The notes under the pieces were generated by a model. The model was not told where the DNA came from. It saw nothing but the letters and a program-made list of their open reading frames with translations, and did no database searches. Below, in pieces: positions 44,102 through 52,451 of a DNA stretch of 64,000 bases. A program made the translations under genes and the position numbers. Source of the DNA: DATJPR01 sp963811705 (lineage in GTDB: Bacteria; Bacteroidota; Ignavibacteria; UBA10030; UBA6906). Position 1 is the stretch's first letter. Every line of letters starts with the position of its first letter. The stretch covers positions 186,001-250,000 of the forward strand of contig CAWESL010000007.1 of the NCBI GenBank assembly GCA_963811705.1, written 5' to 3'.

Positions 44102-44590
44102 TTACGATGTTCCTGACTCCCAGTCTTGGAGGATCCGCTTCACCCTGGCCGTCATCTCGTTCGACACGGCTTCCACCGCCGACGTCATGCCGAATCCAAC
44201 CGAGATATCCATCGGCTGTACCCCGATGAGGTGCAGATGTTCCGGCAGTTTTCCCCTGATCTGCGCAAGACCCAGAACCTCCTGAAACGTCACCTGGTGC
44301 TGGGACATTTTCACTCCTGAGAAGAGCGGGATCGCATCTCGGGAAAGCTCGACCACCGTTGCCGGCGGCTTCCCGGCATTGACCGCATCGAGGAGGAGCA
44401 GATGGCTGCACTCCTCCACGAGCGGCAGCAGATTCAGGCCGAGCGTACCGCCATCGACAAACTCGAACGACGTCCGGGATTCCATCTGCTCCCGCAGCCT
44501 GGCGAGCAGATGGACCCCGACACCTTCATCCCGGTTCAGCGTGTTGCCGAGACCGAGCACGATTTTCCTCCCTGCCGCCGGTTCGTTCAT
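44102..44590 (-). CDS. [NiFe]-hydrogenase maturation protease (HyaD/HupD type)
   Basis: A 162-residue endopeptidase that removes the C-terminal tail of the large subunit after nickel insertion. Expected nickel-sensing residues are E22 (LNRDEGVGVH), D67 (LLLLDAVNAG) and H97 (SQHQVTFQEVL). Its start overlaps the stop of the large-subunit gene by 4 nt. The large subunit ends with DPCMACAIH plus about 20 residues, a tail consistent with this cleavage. Confidence 0.93.
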   Translation of the reverse strand: MNEPAAGRKIVLGLGNTLNRDEGVGVHLLARLREQMESRTSFEFVDGGTLGLNLLPLVEECSHLLLLDAVNAGKPPATVVELSRDAIPLFSGVKMSQHQVTFQEVLGLAQIRGKLPEHLHLIGVQPMDISVGFGMTSAVEAVSNEMTARVKRILQDWESGTS

Positions 44591-46319
44591 TGCAGAACAA
44601 CGTTCAGCTCGGTGGAGACGTTCCCAACGTCCTTGCCTTCAGCGTCGATCATGTGGATGGCACACGCCATGCACGGATCGAAGGAATGGATGGTGCGCAA
44701 GATTTCGAGTGGCCACTCGGGTTTTTCCATTTTCGTCCCGACAAGAGAGGATTCGTAGGCGCCTTCCTGCCCCTTGTGGTCTCGCGGAGACGCGTTCAGG
44801 TCGTCGGCACGACGAGTTGGTAGTTCGCGATCTTGCCATCGTCGATGACGATCCAGTGTCCGAGCGCGCCGCGGGGTGCCTCCATGAAACCGAACCCCTC
44901 CGCGTGTGACGGCCAGGTGCCGGGATCCCACTTGTCGTTGTGAAGGTCCGAGTGTTCCCGGCCTTGATCTCGGCGATAAGCTCGCCGTAAAACTCGCGCA
45001 GCCAGTCTGCGATGACTTTGGTCTCGATCGCCCGCGCCGCCGTCCGTCCAAGCGTCGAAAACACCGCGCTGATCGGCGCATCGAGTTTCTTGAGCGTCAG
45101 CCGACAAGCTCTCGCGTTTGCTCATGGCCTTTCGCGTACAGCGCAAGGACGCGCGCGAGGGGGCCGACTTCCATCGGCGCTTCATTCCATCGCGGGGACT
45201 TCAGCCAGGAATACTTCTGTTCGACCTCGAGGTTTTTATACGGCGATTTCGGCCCCGTGAAATTGAGTTCTGTTTCGCCGCGCCAGGGATGAAGACCGAC
45301 CTGGTCGCCACCGCTGTACTTGTACCAGCTATGGGCAATGAATTCCTTCATTTTGTCGAAATCCCGCGGATCTGGCTCGATGATGTTCGCGAGATCCTTG
45401 TTCATGATCGCGACACGGGGGAACAGGTACTTTGACGTGTCTTTCGGATCAACGCCGGGGAATTCTCCCACGTCAGGAAATTGCCGAGCTCACCGCCGAT
45501 GCCCGCGTAGTCTTTATAGTACGGGGCTATGGCGAGGATATCGGGGATGTAGACCTGATCGACGAACTCGACGATCTTGTCGATCGAATCGGCGATGATC
45601 GCGAGGCGTTCCGCGTTCAATGCGGTGTCGCTGTTGAGATCGATCGGCATCGGGATGCCGCCCACCACGAAATTCGGGTGCGGTTCTTTCCCCCGAAGAT
45701 CGTGTGCATCTTGTCACATGCCGCTGCCAATCAAGGGCTTCGAGGTAGTGCGCGACGGCGAGCAGGTTGATCTCCGCCGGGAGCTTGTACGCCGGGTGCC
45801 CCCAGTAGGCATTCGAGAAGATCGACAGTTGCCCGCTCGTTGCGATGCCTTGCACCTTCTTCTGCACATCGGCGAAGTAGGCGGGAGAAGAATTGCCCCA
45901 CGCGGAAATCGCCTGTTGGATTTCCGAGGTCTTCTTTGGATCCGCCTTGAGCGCGGCGACGACGTCCACCCAATCGAGCGCATGGAGGTGATAGAAATGC
46001 ATGACGTGATCGTGGATGTACTGTTGCGCGATCATCATGTTACGGACGATATTCGCCGCCTGGGGAATCCGGATGTCGAGGGCATCTTCGACCGACTGGA
46101 TGGACGCAAACGCGTGCACGGTGGTGCAGACCCCGCAGGCACGCTGGGTGAACGCCACGCTTCCCGCGGGTCCCGCCCTTTCAGGATGATTTCCATTCCC
46201 CGGACTATGGTGCCGGATGAATATGCCTTCGTGATGGTGTTGCTTTCATCCAGTTCGGCTTCGATCCTGAGGTGTCCCTCGATGCGGGAAATCGGATCAA
46301 CGACGATACGATGTGCCAT
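44587..46319 (-). CDS. hynL: [NiFe]-hydrogenase large subunit, interrupted by seven frameshifts
   Basis: Catalytic subunit carrying the Ni-Fe centre. It starts at ATG 46319 (MAHRIVVDPISRIEGHLRIE). Both metal-binding motifs are present: RACGVCTTVH and DPCMACAIH, the latter followed by a cleavable tail. The reading frame breaks near 46155, 45712, 45682, 45467, 45100, 44941 and 44797. At each break, adding one base (for example restoring GGG, CCC or GGGG) restores conserved sequence. With seven bases added the frame is exactly 580 codons, a normal length. No substitution-type stop codon is seen. I infer sequencing or assembly error rather than decay, but a real pseudogene cannot be excluded. It overlaps the protease gene. 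Confidence 0.85.
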
Positions 46320-46329
46320 ACACGTTCTC

Positions 46330-46650
46330 CTATTGGTTGCGGAGCCAGTCGAGGCCCTCGGCTTCATTCTCGAAATTGCGCACCGCGTGGGCGTAGTAAC
46401 TCTCGTCAATATCCAGTGTCCCCGGCGGCAGGATTCCCCCGATGATCGCCGCCACCGGCATCATGGGCCGGAGCTGACGAATGTGCCGCGCGCATTCCAC
46501 GACAGGAGTGCCGGTGAGATCGATGAGGAGTTTTCCCCGATAGTCCCTGAAAAACGTCGCGAGCGATTGGATGTCTTCGGGCGAAAACGTTCCACTATGC
46601 CTGCAGCGCATGATCCCTTTTTCCACTGGTGTCAGATTGAACGATGCCAT
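46330..46650 (-). CDS. SpoIIAA/STAS-like protein within hydrogenase operon
   Basis: A 106-residue soluble protein from ATG 46650, with GGAG upstream. The fold resembles SpoIIAA-like STAS proteins: KGIMRCRHSGTFSPEDIQSL, KLLIDLTGTPVV, ENEAEGLDWLRNQ. It lacks the classical phosphorylated serine region. It sits between isp2 and the large-subunit gene, with 10 bp to the latter, where known Isp-type operons have no gene. A structural or regulatory role in hydrogenase assembly is possible; nothing in the sequence decides this. Confidence 0.6.
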   Translation of the reverse strand: MASFNLTPVEKGIMRCRHSGTFSPEDIQSLATFFRDYRGKLLIDLTGTPVVECARHIRQLRPMMPVAAIIGGILPPGTLDIDESYYAHAVRNFENEAEGLDWLRNQ

Positions 46651-46686
46651 GCTATCATCTCCGGGAAAAGTTCGGGCAGCCAAAGA

Positions 46687-47945
46687 CTATTCCATTGCTT
46701 CCGCCACCATCTGCGACAGTCCCCTGACCTTGATGTCAAGATGGAAGTGTTCAACGCTGTCGGTGTACTGCAGTCTGCAATTGGAACAGGTCATCGTGAC
46801 GGTCTTCGCGCCGACGGCCTGCAGTTGCCGCATCTTCAGCTCGAACACGCCGTAGCGGTTCGCATCGGCTTCTTTGATGGCGATCACCCCTCCGCCACCG
46901 CCGCAGCAGACCGACTGCTCCTTGTTTGGCGTCATCTCCTTGAAGGCATTCGGGGCAAGGATTTGCAGGATCTCGCGGGGCTCCTGGATGTGTGATCGCG
47001 CCGCTGGATCTTGCACGCGTCGTGAAACGTGAGAACGCCGTCCCCGTCGAACGCCCCCTTCTTCAGGGTGAGTCTCCCCGCCTTGATGTAGTCCATGGTA
47101 ACACCGACGATGTGAACAATCTCCAGGCCTTCGGGGACTTTCATCATGTTCGCCGCGGTCCACCGGAGGGCGTCGTAGGCATGTCCACATTCCGTGACCA
47201 GCAGCCGCTTCACGCCGAGATCCTTTGCCGCGTCAAAGAGCCGCTGCATGAACAATATGGTCCGCTCGTTGCTTCCTTCAAAGAACCCGAAATTCACCAC
47301 CTCGCGACCGGCGCTGCTGACAGTCCATTTCTCCCCGGCCTTGGTGAGGATCTTCGCAATCGCGGCGATGGTCTCGGGGAACTTCATGATCTCGATGGAG
47401 GTGAACACCACGAGCGTGTCGGAACTCTTGACGTCCGTCGGAATTTCGACCTCCCACTCGTCGGCGATCCACTCCATGCGCTGTTCCCACACCGACTGGG
47501 TGGCGCCGAGCGGACTGCCCTCCTCGACCTGCTTCTTGACCGCTGCCATCAGGTCGGCCGGGACAACCCCGGCATTGGACATCGCTGTCCGCACATCGTG
47601 GATCATTGGACTGAGCTGGATCCCCATCGGACAGACCATCGCGCATTTATTGCAGAGCGTGCACGCTTCATACACGATGGTGCTCCAGTGCGCGATGTCC
47701 TCATCGGTTATTTTCTTATCCATCCCGAGTGCGAGCTTCGCCCGTCCGCCAAGGGTACAACGCTGCTCGTACGCCCGGCGGAGAAGCTCCACTTTCCACA
47801 CCGGTGCAAACTCCGGGTTATTCATCGCTTCGTAAAAGTGACACGCCTCGGCGCAGATGCCGCACCGAGTGCACGCTTCGAGCTGCGAGGCCAACCATCC
47901 GCCGGTCTCCTCGATGAACGTCGTGAGGGCTTGTTCGGTTGCCAT
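46687..47945 (-). CDS. isp2: Isp2: HdrD-like Fe-S protein of Isp-type hydrogenase, one frameshift
   Basis: Cytoplasmic-side electron carrier similar to heterodisulfide reductase subunit D. ATG 47945 is used. Two [4Fe-4S] motifs occur at C25-C28-C31-C35 (CTRCGICAEAC) and C95-C98-C101-C105 (CTLCNKCAMVC). Two CCG-type domains follow: a first with TECGHAYDALRW and HDACKIQRR, and a second with CCGGGGG and TCSNCRLQ. CCG domains can bind the non-cubane clusters that cleave heterodisulfides. The frame breaks near 46990; one added base restores 420 codons. It follows isp1 and, as in Thiocapsa-type hynS-isp1-isp2-hynL loci, is expected to link hydrogenase and membrane cytochrome. Confidence 0.85.
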
Positions 47946-47959
47946 GACGGGCCTCCTCG

Positions 47960-48637
47960 TTACGGTGTGACGGCGCGTTTGCCGAACTGCGCGCCGTGAA
48001 TGGTCCGGGAAAAGAAATAGAACATGAAATGCGAAATTCTGCTGAACGGAATCCAGAGCAACATGATGTCGACCGAAAGCACATGAAGCGCAAACAGCAT
48101 TTGATACGGCGAGAACAAATGATGCGCCATCAGGTACCCCGTGATCATCGGGAGAAACACCACGAGCCAATTCACGACCTCCGCGACACCGGTCAGGAGC
48201 TTCAATACCGGATCGATGAAGCGGTTGATCAGGAGGGCCGCCATGGCGATGATCGTCACTGCGGCAAGCCAGTCGATGATCGGTACCGGGATCGTCGTCC
48301 AACTGAGCCCCAGGAGACTCTTCCACACGAGCATGTGCGGCGTTCCGAGGAAGACAATCACAAATAGCCCGAGATGGAACAGGCCGCCCGCAAGGTACAT
48401 GACCGGTTTTTTCGAAAACGTGTTCTTCACCCAGGGGATAAACGGCCAGATGACAATCCCCTTGAGGTACGTGATGGCGACCCCTTTCGCCTTGCTCTCT
48501 TTGGACGGGACCCTGTCGCGACTCCATCCCAGCAGAAGGACGCGCATCAGCCGGTACGCCATTCCGCCGACGAACACGATGAGCGCCACGTTAAAGAAGG
48601 GCCCCCGTGCGAATTCAAGTGTTTCATTCCAGTTCAT
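47960..48637 (-). CDS. isp1: Isp1: HdrE/NarI-like membrane cytochrome b of Isp-type hydrogenase
   Basis: A 225-residue integral membrane protein with about five hydrophobic helices (FFNVALIVFVGGMAYRLM, LFHLGLFVIVFLG, IIDWLAAVTIIAMAALLI, WLVVFLPMITGYLMA, MLFALHVLSVDIMLLWIP). Histidines in HLGLF, MAHHLF, ALHVLS and SHFMF are candidate haem b ligands. It resembles the gamma subunit of nitrate reductase and HdrE. It should pass electrons between the quinone pool and Isp2. It lies 9 bp after the small-subunit gene and 14 bp before isp2. Confidence 0.87.
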   Translation of the reverse strand: MNWNETLEFARGPFFNVALIVFVGGMAYRLMRVLLLGWSRDRVPSKESKAKGVAITYLKGIVIWPFIPWVKNTFSKKPVMYLAGGLFHLGLFVIVFLGTPHMLVWKSLLGLSWTTIPVPIIDWLAAVTIIAMAALLINRFIDPVLKLLTGVAEVVNWLVVFLPMITGYLMAHHLFSPYQMLFALHVLSVDIMLLWIPFSRISHFMFYFFSRTIHGAQFGKRAVTP

Positions 48638-48646
48638 GGCAGTCTC

Positions 48647-49756
48647 CTATTCAGCAGTGACATGCTTCTTGGAGGCGCGATTGCCTGCGGCCACTCCCGC
48701 GCCAACCACCGCGCCAGCGCCTGCGGCGATCCCGAGGGCGGTGAGTGTCGGCTTGCTGAGCGGCGCCGATTGACCCTGATAAAACCCTCCGCCGTCCCAG
48801 AAATTCGGCTCCGAGCAACCTAGACACGGGTGCCCCGATTGGATCGGGAACGAAAGACCGCGGTCCCATTTGATTGTCGCGCACGCATTGTACGTTGTCG
48901 GACCTTTGCAGCCGAGTTTGTAGAGACACCAGCCTTTTCGCGCTCCTTCGTCGTCGAAGGAAAGTGCGAATTTCCCGGCCTCATAGAATGGCCTGCGCAG
49001 GCAGCGGTCATGGATCGTGTTGCCGTAAAACGTCTTCGGCCGGTTAAGCTCGTCGAGCTCGGGAAGCGTCCCGAACACCAGGAACTGGGCGAGCGTGCCG
49101 GTAAAGACTTCAGGAATCGCGGGACAGCCCGGAATATTCACCACGGGTTTGTCGGTGATGATCTCCGCGATCCCTTTCGCTTCGGTGGGATTGGGCTTCG
49201 CCTTCGGAATCCCGCCAAAGGTCGCGCAATTTCCCGTCGCAACGATCGCCAACGCACCGGCCGCCGCTTCTTTGAGCAGGTCGTTGGCCGACCGGCCGCC
49301 GATCGTGCAATAATCACCGTTGATGCCGAGAGGCACGGAACCTTCTACCACGAGGACATACTTCCCTGCGTACTTCTTCATTGTCTCCATCTTGTTCTCT
49401 TCGAGCTGAAATCCCGAAGCAGCCGAAAGCGTCTCGTGGTACTCAATGGAGATCTTGTTCAGGACGAGATCAATCAGTGTGGGCGATTGTGAGCGCGTGA
49501 GCGCTTCGCTGCATCCTGCACAGTCCTGAAATTCAAGCCAGATGACGGGCACCCGTGGCCGCGACGCAAGCGCTTTTCCCACCACGTCCGCGCCGGTGCC
49601 GTTGGACGCGAGAACAGACTCCGGGAAACCGCTCGCCTTCCACGGGGGAAAAGAATTCAACCCCATCGCTCCTGCCAGGAGACCGCACAGCTTCACAAAA
49701 TCCCGGCGCGTCACGCCTTCACGCCGGAGATGCTGATAGATTGTCTCTTCAGACAT
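48647..49756 (-). CDS. hynS: [NiFe]-hydrogenase small subunit, Tat-exported
   Basis: A 369-residue subunit with the twin-arginine motif TRRDFVK at residues 16-22, so the enzyme faces the periplasm. Fe-S ligands are visible in EFQDCAGCSEAL, ATGNCATFGG and IPGCPAIPE (proximal), HDRCLRRPFYEAGKF with GWCLYKLGCKGP (distal), and TTYNACATIKW with HPCLGCSEPNFWD (medial). A hydrophobic C-terminal helix (ALGIAAGAGAVVGAGVA) anchors it to the membrane near Isp1. Gene order small-isp1-isp2-(STAS)-large identifies an Isp-type group 1 enzyme. Only the large-subunit partner is interrupted. Confidence 0.93.
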   Translation of the reverse strand: MSEETIYQHLRREGVTRRDFVKLCGLLAGAMGLNSFPPWKASGFPESVLASNGTGADVVGKALASRPRVPVIWLEFQDCAGCSEALTRSQSPTLIDLVLNKISIEYHETLSAASGFQLEENKMETMKKYAGKYVLVVEGSVPLGINGDYCTIGGRSANDLLKEAAAGALAIVATGNCATFGGIPKAKPNPTEAKGIAEIITDKPVVNIPGCPAIPEVFTGTLAQFLVFGTLPELDELNRPKTFYGNTIHDRCLRRPFYEAGKFALSFDDEGARKGWCLYKLGCKGPTTYNACATIKWDRGLSFPIQSGHPCLGCSEPNFWDGGGFYQGQSAPLSKPTLTALGIAAGAGAVVGAGVAAGNRASKKHVTAE

Positions 49757-49774
49757 GTGTTCCTCCGCAAGGAT

Positions 49775-50221
49775 TCACTGACATGAGATGCCGTCGGCTT
49801 CGAGCTTGGCCTGATACTTTGCAATGCCTTCGGGTCCGGTGACAAGGGTGCCTTTTTCACCATCCCAATCATTGGCCTTCATCTCCGCGATCCACCCTTC
49901 ACCGTAAGGATCGGCGATCGCGATATTCGGATCCTGCGCCAGCTTCTCGTTTGCGCGCTGCAGAATGCCGGTGACCGGCGCCGGCACAGGCCCGACGAAC
50001 TTGCTGCTCTCCACGGTCGCGACACTCTTCCCTTGTTTGACCTCCTGGCCGATGTTTTTCGCCTTTACGGTGATCGCCGCGAGCTTCCCGCCGGACAGCT
50101 TCGCCGCGACTGAGGTCATGCCGATGCGAATGATCCCTCCGTCCATCGGTTTCGCCCAAACGTGCTTCTCGATATTATAGAAGAGATCGTCGGGCAGATG
50201 ACAGCCACGAATCGTCGCCAT
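49775..50221 (-). CDS. GcvH-like lipoyl-carrier protein (LbpA-type)
   Basis: A 148-residue protein with the glycine-cleavage-H fold. The lipoylation lysine is K74 in VESSKFVGPVPAPV, with the hairpin typical of lipoyl domains around it. The N-terminus GCHLPDDLFYNIEKHVW and the tail DPYGEGWIAEMKANDWDGE differ from ordinary GcvH. Other glycine-cleavage genes (P, T) are absent. It lies between two DsrE-type genes and the hydrogenase small subunit, and lplA closes the operon. This recalls LbpA proteins of the sHdr pathway, which carry sulfur substrates on lipoate. A role as mobile dithiol/disulfide between sulfur transfer and hydrogenase is inferred. Confidence 0.87.
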   Translation of the reverse strand: MATIRGCHLPDDLFYNIEKHVWAKPMDGGIIRIGMTSVAAKLSGGKLAAITVKAKNIGQEVKQGKSVATVESSKFVGPVPAPVTGILQRANEKLAQDPNIAIADPYGEGWIAEMKANDWDGEKGTLVTGPEGIAKYQAKLEADGISCQ

Positions 50222-50236
50222 GGTTCGTTTTTCTCC

Positions 50237-50602
50237 TTAGAAGGTCAGTGTCGTTTTGGCTTCTTCGGACATTTGCCACATCGCTGCACCGCCCACCATC
50301 TTTATTCCATCAAGCAAATCGGATGGTTGGAGGTCGTGCAGTTCCGTCGAGGCGGTGCAAGCGGTAAACTTCACCCCTGCGTCCATGGCGTCCTTGAGAA
50401 AGTCCGACACCGGCTTGCCGCCGGCCTTCGGATAGACGGTTTCCGCCATTCCCTTCTTCAGGAGCAGCGTTCCGTCGATGGTAAAGAACATGGTGACGTC
50501 ATATTCCATGGCCGCTGCAAGCGTGGCGAAAAAGAACGGCGTCGCACACCGCCGGGGTGTGTCGGGACCGCTGGTCATAATAATGAGAATCTTGTCATCC
50601 AT
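50237..50602 (-). CDS. DsrE-family sulfur-carrier-like protein
   Basis: A 121-residue cytoplasmic protein from ATG 50602. The DsrE/F-like fold is shown by KILIIMTSGPDTPRR, ATLAAAMEYDVTMFFTIDG and the C-terminal DLLDGIKMVGGAAMWQM. Candidate persulfide cysteines are C19 (RRCATP) and C82 (FTACTAS). The last residues LTF match the end of the next DsrE-like protein, suggesting duplication. It lies 15 bp before the lipoyl-carrier gene. Confidence 0.8.
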   Translation of the reverse strand: MDDKILIIMTSGPDTPRRCATPFFFATLAAAMEYDVTMFFTIDGTLLLKKGMAETVYPKAGGKPVSDFLKDAMDAGVKFTACTASTELHDLQPSDLLDGIKMVGGAAMWQMSEEAKTTLTF

Positions 50603-50707
50603 GATAACAGTCCTCGAAGAGCACATCAGGAATTTGAGTGGAATGGAAAGAACGGAACCGCGGGAGAAGAGTCAAAGAGCGTTCAGCGAAATCGAACAGC
50701 GTTGCGT

Positions 50708-51184
50708 TCAGAACGTCAGCGTGATGGCATTCCTGCTGGCAAACTCCAGGAATGTCGCGGCTCCGCCGATCTGGAGACCGTCCATGAGTTCTTCCTTCTT
50801 GATGCCCATGACGTCCATGGTCATCTGACAGGCAATCAGTTTGACGCCGGATTCCACGGCGATGTCCAGCAGCTCGCTCAGCTTGGCCACCTTGGCTTTC
50901 GACATCCAGCTGTTCATCATCATGGTGGCCGCCGCGGTCATGCCGGGGAGCATTCCGATGATGTTCGGCATCGGGACCGGCATCGCGGGGTTTCCGATCG
51001 GGGCGACTTTCAGATGGTCGGCTTTTCCCTTCTTGATGATTTCGAGTCCGTAAAACGTGAAGAAGATCGCCGCCTCCATCTCCATCGCCGCGGCAGCCGT
51101 GGCGAGAATAAGCGGCGGGTACGCCGCGTCAAGAGAGCCGTGCGAGGCAATGATTGCAATGCGTTTGCTTGATTCTTCAGGCAT
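50708..51184 (-). CDS. DsrE2-like (DrsE_2) sulfur-transfer protein
   Basis: A 158-residue protein of the DsrE/DsrF/DrsH-like family. Motifs are ATAAAAMEMEAAIFFTFYGL, a methionine-rich segment MLPGMTAAATMMM that may contact the membrane, and LIACQMTMDVMGI, with C119 as the expected persulfide carrier. In sulfur oxidisers DsrE2 homologues act with TusA, whose gene is 23 bp upstream here. It is the third gene of the operon. Confidence 0.87.
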   Translation of the reverse strand: MPEESSKRIAIIASHGSLDAAYPPLILATAAAAMEMEAAIFFTFYGLEIIKKGKADHLKVAPIGNPAMPVPMPNIIGMLPGMTAAATMMMNSWMSKAKVAKLSELLDIAVESGVKLIACQMTMDVMGIKKEELMDGLQIGGAATFLEFASRNAITLTF

Positions 51185-51207
51185 GGGGTTGTTCTCCGGC
51201 AGAAATC

Positions 51208-51444
51208 TTATTTGGTCTTCTTGATGTAGAACGTAAACGTCCCACTGTTTTCTTCATGACTCAGCAACTGGTGTCCGGTCTTTTGCGTCCACGCCGTGAC
51301 ATCCGGCACCGAGCCGGCATCGGTGGCGATCATCTTGAGGACCTGACCGACCTGAAGGCTGTCGACCGCCTTCTTCGTCTTCAAAATCGGCATCGGACAT
51401 GCCAGGCCGGTGCAATCGAGCGTCTGATCTGCATTCGTGGCCAT
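51208..51444 (-). CDS. tusA: TusA-family sulfurtransferase
   Basis: A 78-residue protein with the diagnostic CPMP motif: LDCTGLACPMPILKTKKA, active cysteine C16. TusA proteins hand sulfane sulfur between partners. The gene starts 25 bp after the regulator gene and is followed by two DsrE-type genes and a lipoyl carrier, so a role in the same sulfur relay is more likely than tRNA thiolation. Confidence 0.93.
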   Translation of the reverse strand: MATNADQTLDCTGLACPMPILKTKKAVDSLQVGQVLKMIATDAGSVPDVTAWTQKTGHQLLSHEENSGTFTFYIKKTK

Positions 51445-51469
51445 GATCTGCTCCTGAGGAGTGATTGAT

Positions 51470-52216
51470 TCATTCGTTGGGTAAGGTACTCATGTGCGCG
51501 ATGGAGCGGAGACGATTGATTAACTCGGCCCGCTCGTGCGCAACCTGTTCAAACGTCATCGCGACCTTTTCGAGCCAGAGGCCGAGCTGGTCCTCGTAAC
51601 GGCGATCGATACGGCGGATGTGTTTGGCGGCCGTGTGGAGATCGTCCGCAGGGATGTCGTGCATTGCGGCCAGCTTCTCAATCCGGGCGCTCTCTTCCTC
51701 GGGATCGGGGGCGTCATCATAGAATTGGCCTGCGATAACCATCGCAACAGGAGCTCCGTTGAGTTCAATCCGGGAGCGCGCGTATTGCAGGCCGGCATGA
51801 CAGGTCACAAATTTCGGGACCTTCTCCGATTGTTGCGCAAGCTTCTCCCACGACCCGAGACATGCCTTTTTGCCGGATGGGCTTTTGAGGATCAGCGAGC
51901 AAAAATCACACGAGTTACTGATCTCGGTAAGCGGTTCCCCCGTCGGCGATGTGGTCAGGGAGCCCACCTGGGCAATCTCGGCAAACACTTGTTGAATCGG
52001 AAGAACACAATGGATGGGAAGTGGGTCACTTGGCAAGGTTTCAAGGTCAGGGCGAACCGCGCCTCCGACGAGCGCGTCTACTTCGTCCTTCGAAAACCTC
52101 CATTGCCCTCCCACCCTGACACCGGTAATGCGGCCGTCCTTCAACATCCTGTAGATCGTCGTTCGATCAATCTTCAGAAGTCCCTGCAGTTCCTTCGTCG
52201 TAAGAAGGTTGGCCAC
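51470..52216 (-). CDS. Transcriptional regulator: excisionase-type HTH plus PocR sensory domain
   Basis: A 248-residue protein. The N-terminal winged helix (LLTTKELQGLLKIDRTTIYR, VGGQWRFSKDEVDALV) belongs to the MerR-like excisionase group. From about residue 70 a PocR-type ligand domain follows, with conserved cysteines in SNSCDFCSLI, KKACLGSW and FVTCHAGL that could bind metal or sense redox. It is the first gene of the hydrogenase-sulfur operon. Three tandem 10-bp repeats lie 21-51 bp upstream of its ATG and may be its operator. Confidence 0.85.
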   Translation of the reverse strand: MANLLTTKELQGLLKIDRTTIYRMLKDGRITGVRVGGQWRFSKDEVDALVGGAVRPDLETLPSDPLPIHCVLPIQQVFAEIAQVGSLTTSPTGEPLTEISNSCDFCSLILKSPSGKKACLGSWEKLAQQSEKVPKFVTCHAGLQYARSRIELNGAPVAMVIAGQFYDDAPDPEEESARIEKLAAMHDIPADDLHTAAKHIRRIDRRYEDQLGLWLEKVAMTFEQVAHERAELINRLRSIAHMSTLPNE

Positions 52217-52237
52217 AATCCGTCCAGATCTGTTACG

Positions 52238-52267
52238 TTGCTATAGTTTGCTACAACTTGCCATAGC
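52238..52267 (-). promoter_or_regulatory. Three tandem 10-bp direct repeats, probable operator of the hydrogenase-sulfur operon
   Basis: On the + strand TTGCTATAGT, TTGCTACAAC and TTGCCATAGC follow each other without gaps, one helical turn each. On the operon strand the unit reads like GYTATRGCAA. Excisionase/BldC-type proteins are known to bind head-to-tail direct repeats cooperatively, and the first operon gene encodes such a protein. Confidence 0.55.
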
Positions 52268-52451
52268 ATATTATTGAAATTGATCGGAATTGTCAAGAAA
52301 AATCTTTTCCATGGTTTGCTTGTTCGGGCAATTTTTGGGAGCCAGGACTATCAGGGAGGGGGGCGCCGAGCTTCAAGAAAAGAGCGATTAGGGAAGCAGG
52401 ATTCGCGCTTGGCGCGACTTGGAGGGGTGGGAATCTGTAAAGACGGAGATG

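Noticed and set aside
44587..46319. Large subunit as an old, decayed pseudogene
   Set aside because: All breaks are single missing bases, both metal-binding motifs and the cleavable tail are conserved, and no substitution stop is seen. Sequence error explains this better, though it is not proven.
45577..46995. Open frame of 472 codons on the + strand across the hydrogenase large subunit
   Set aside because: The minus strand carries unmistakable hydrogenase motifs in the same interval, while the + frame resembles nothing.
49775..51444. Classical sHdr sulfur-oxidation cluster
   Set aside because: TusA, DsrE-type and lipoyl-carrier genes are present, but hdrA, hdrB and hdrC homologues of sHdr are not. 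The HdrD/HdrE-like proteins fit Isp2/Isp1 of a hydrogenase instead.
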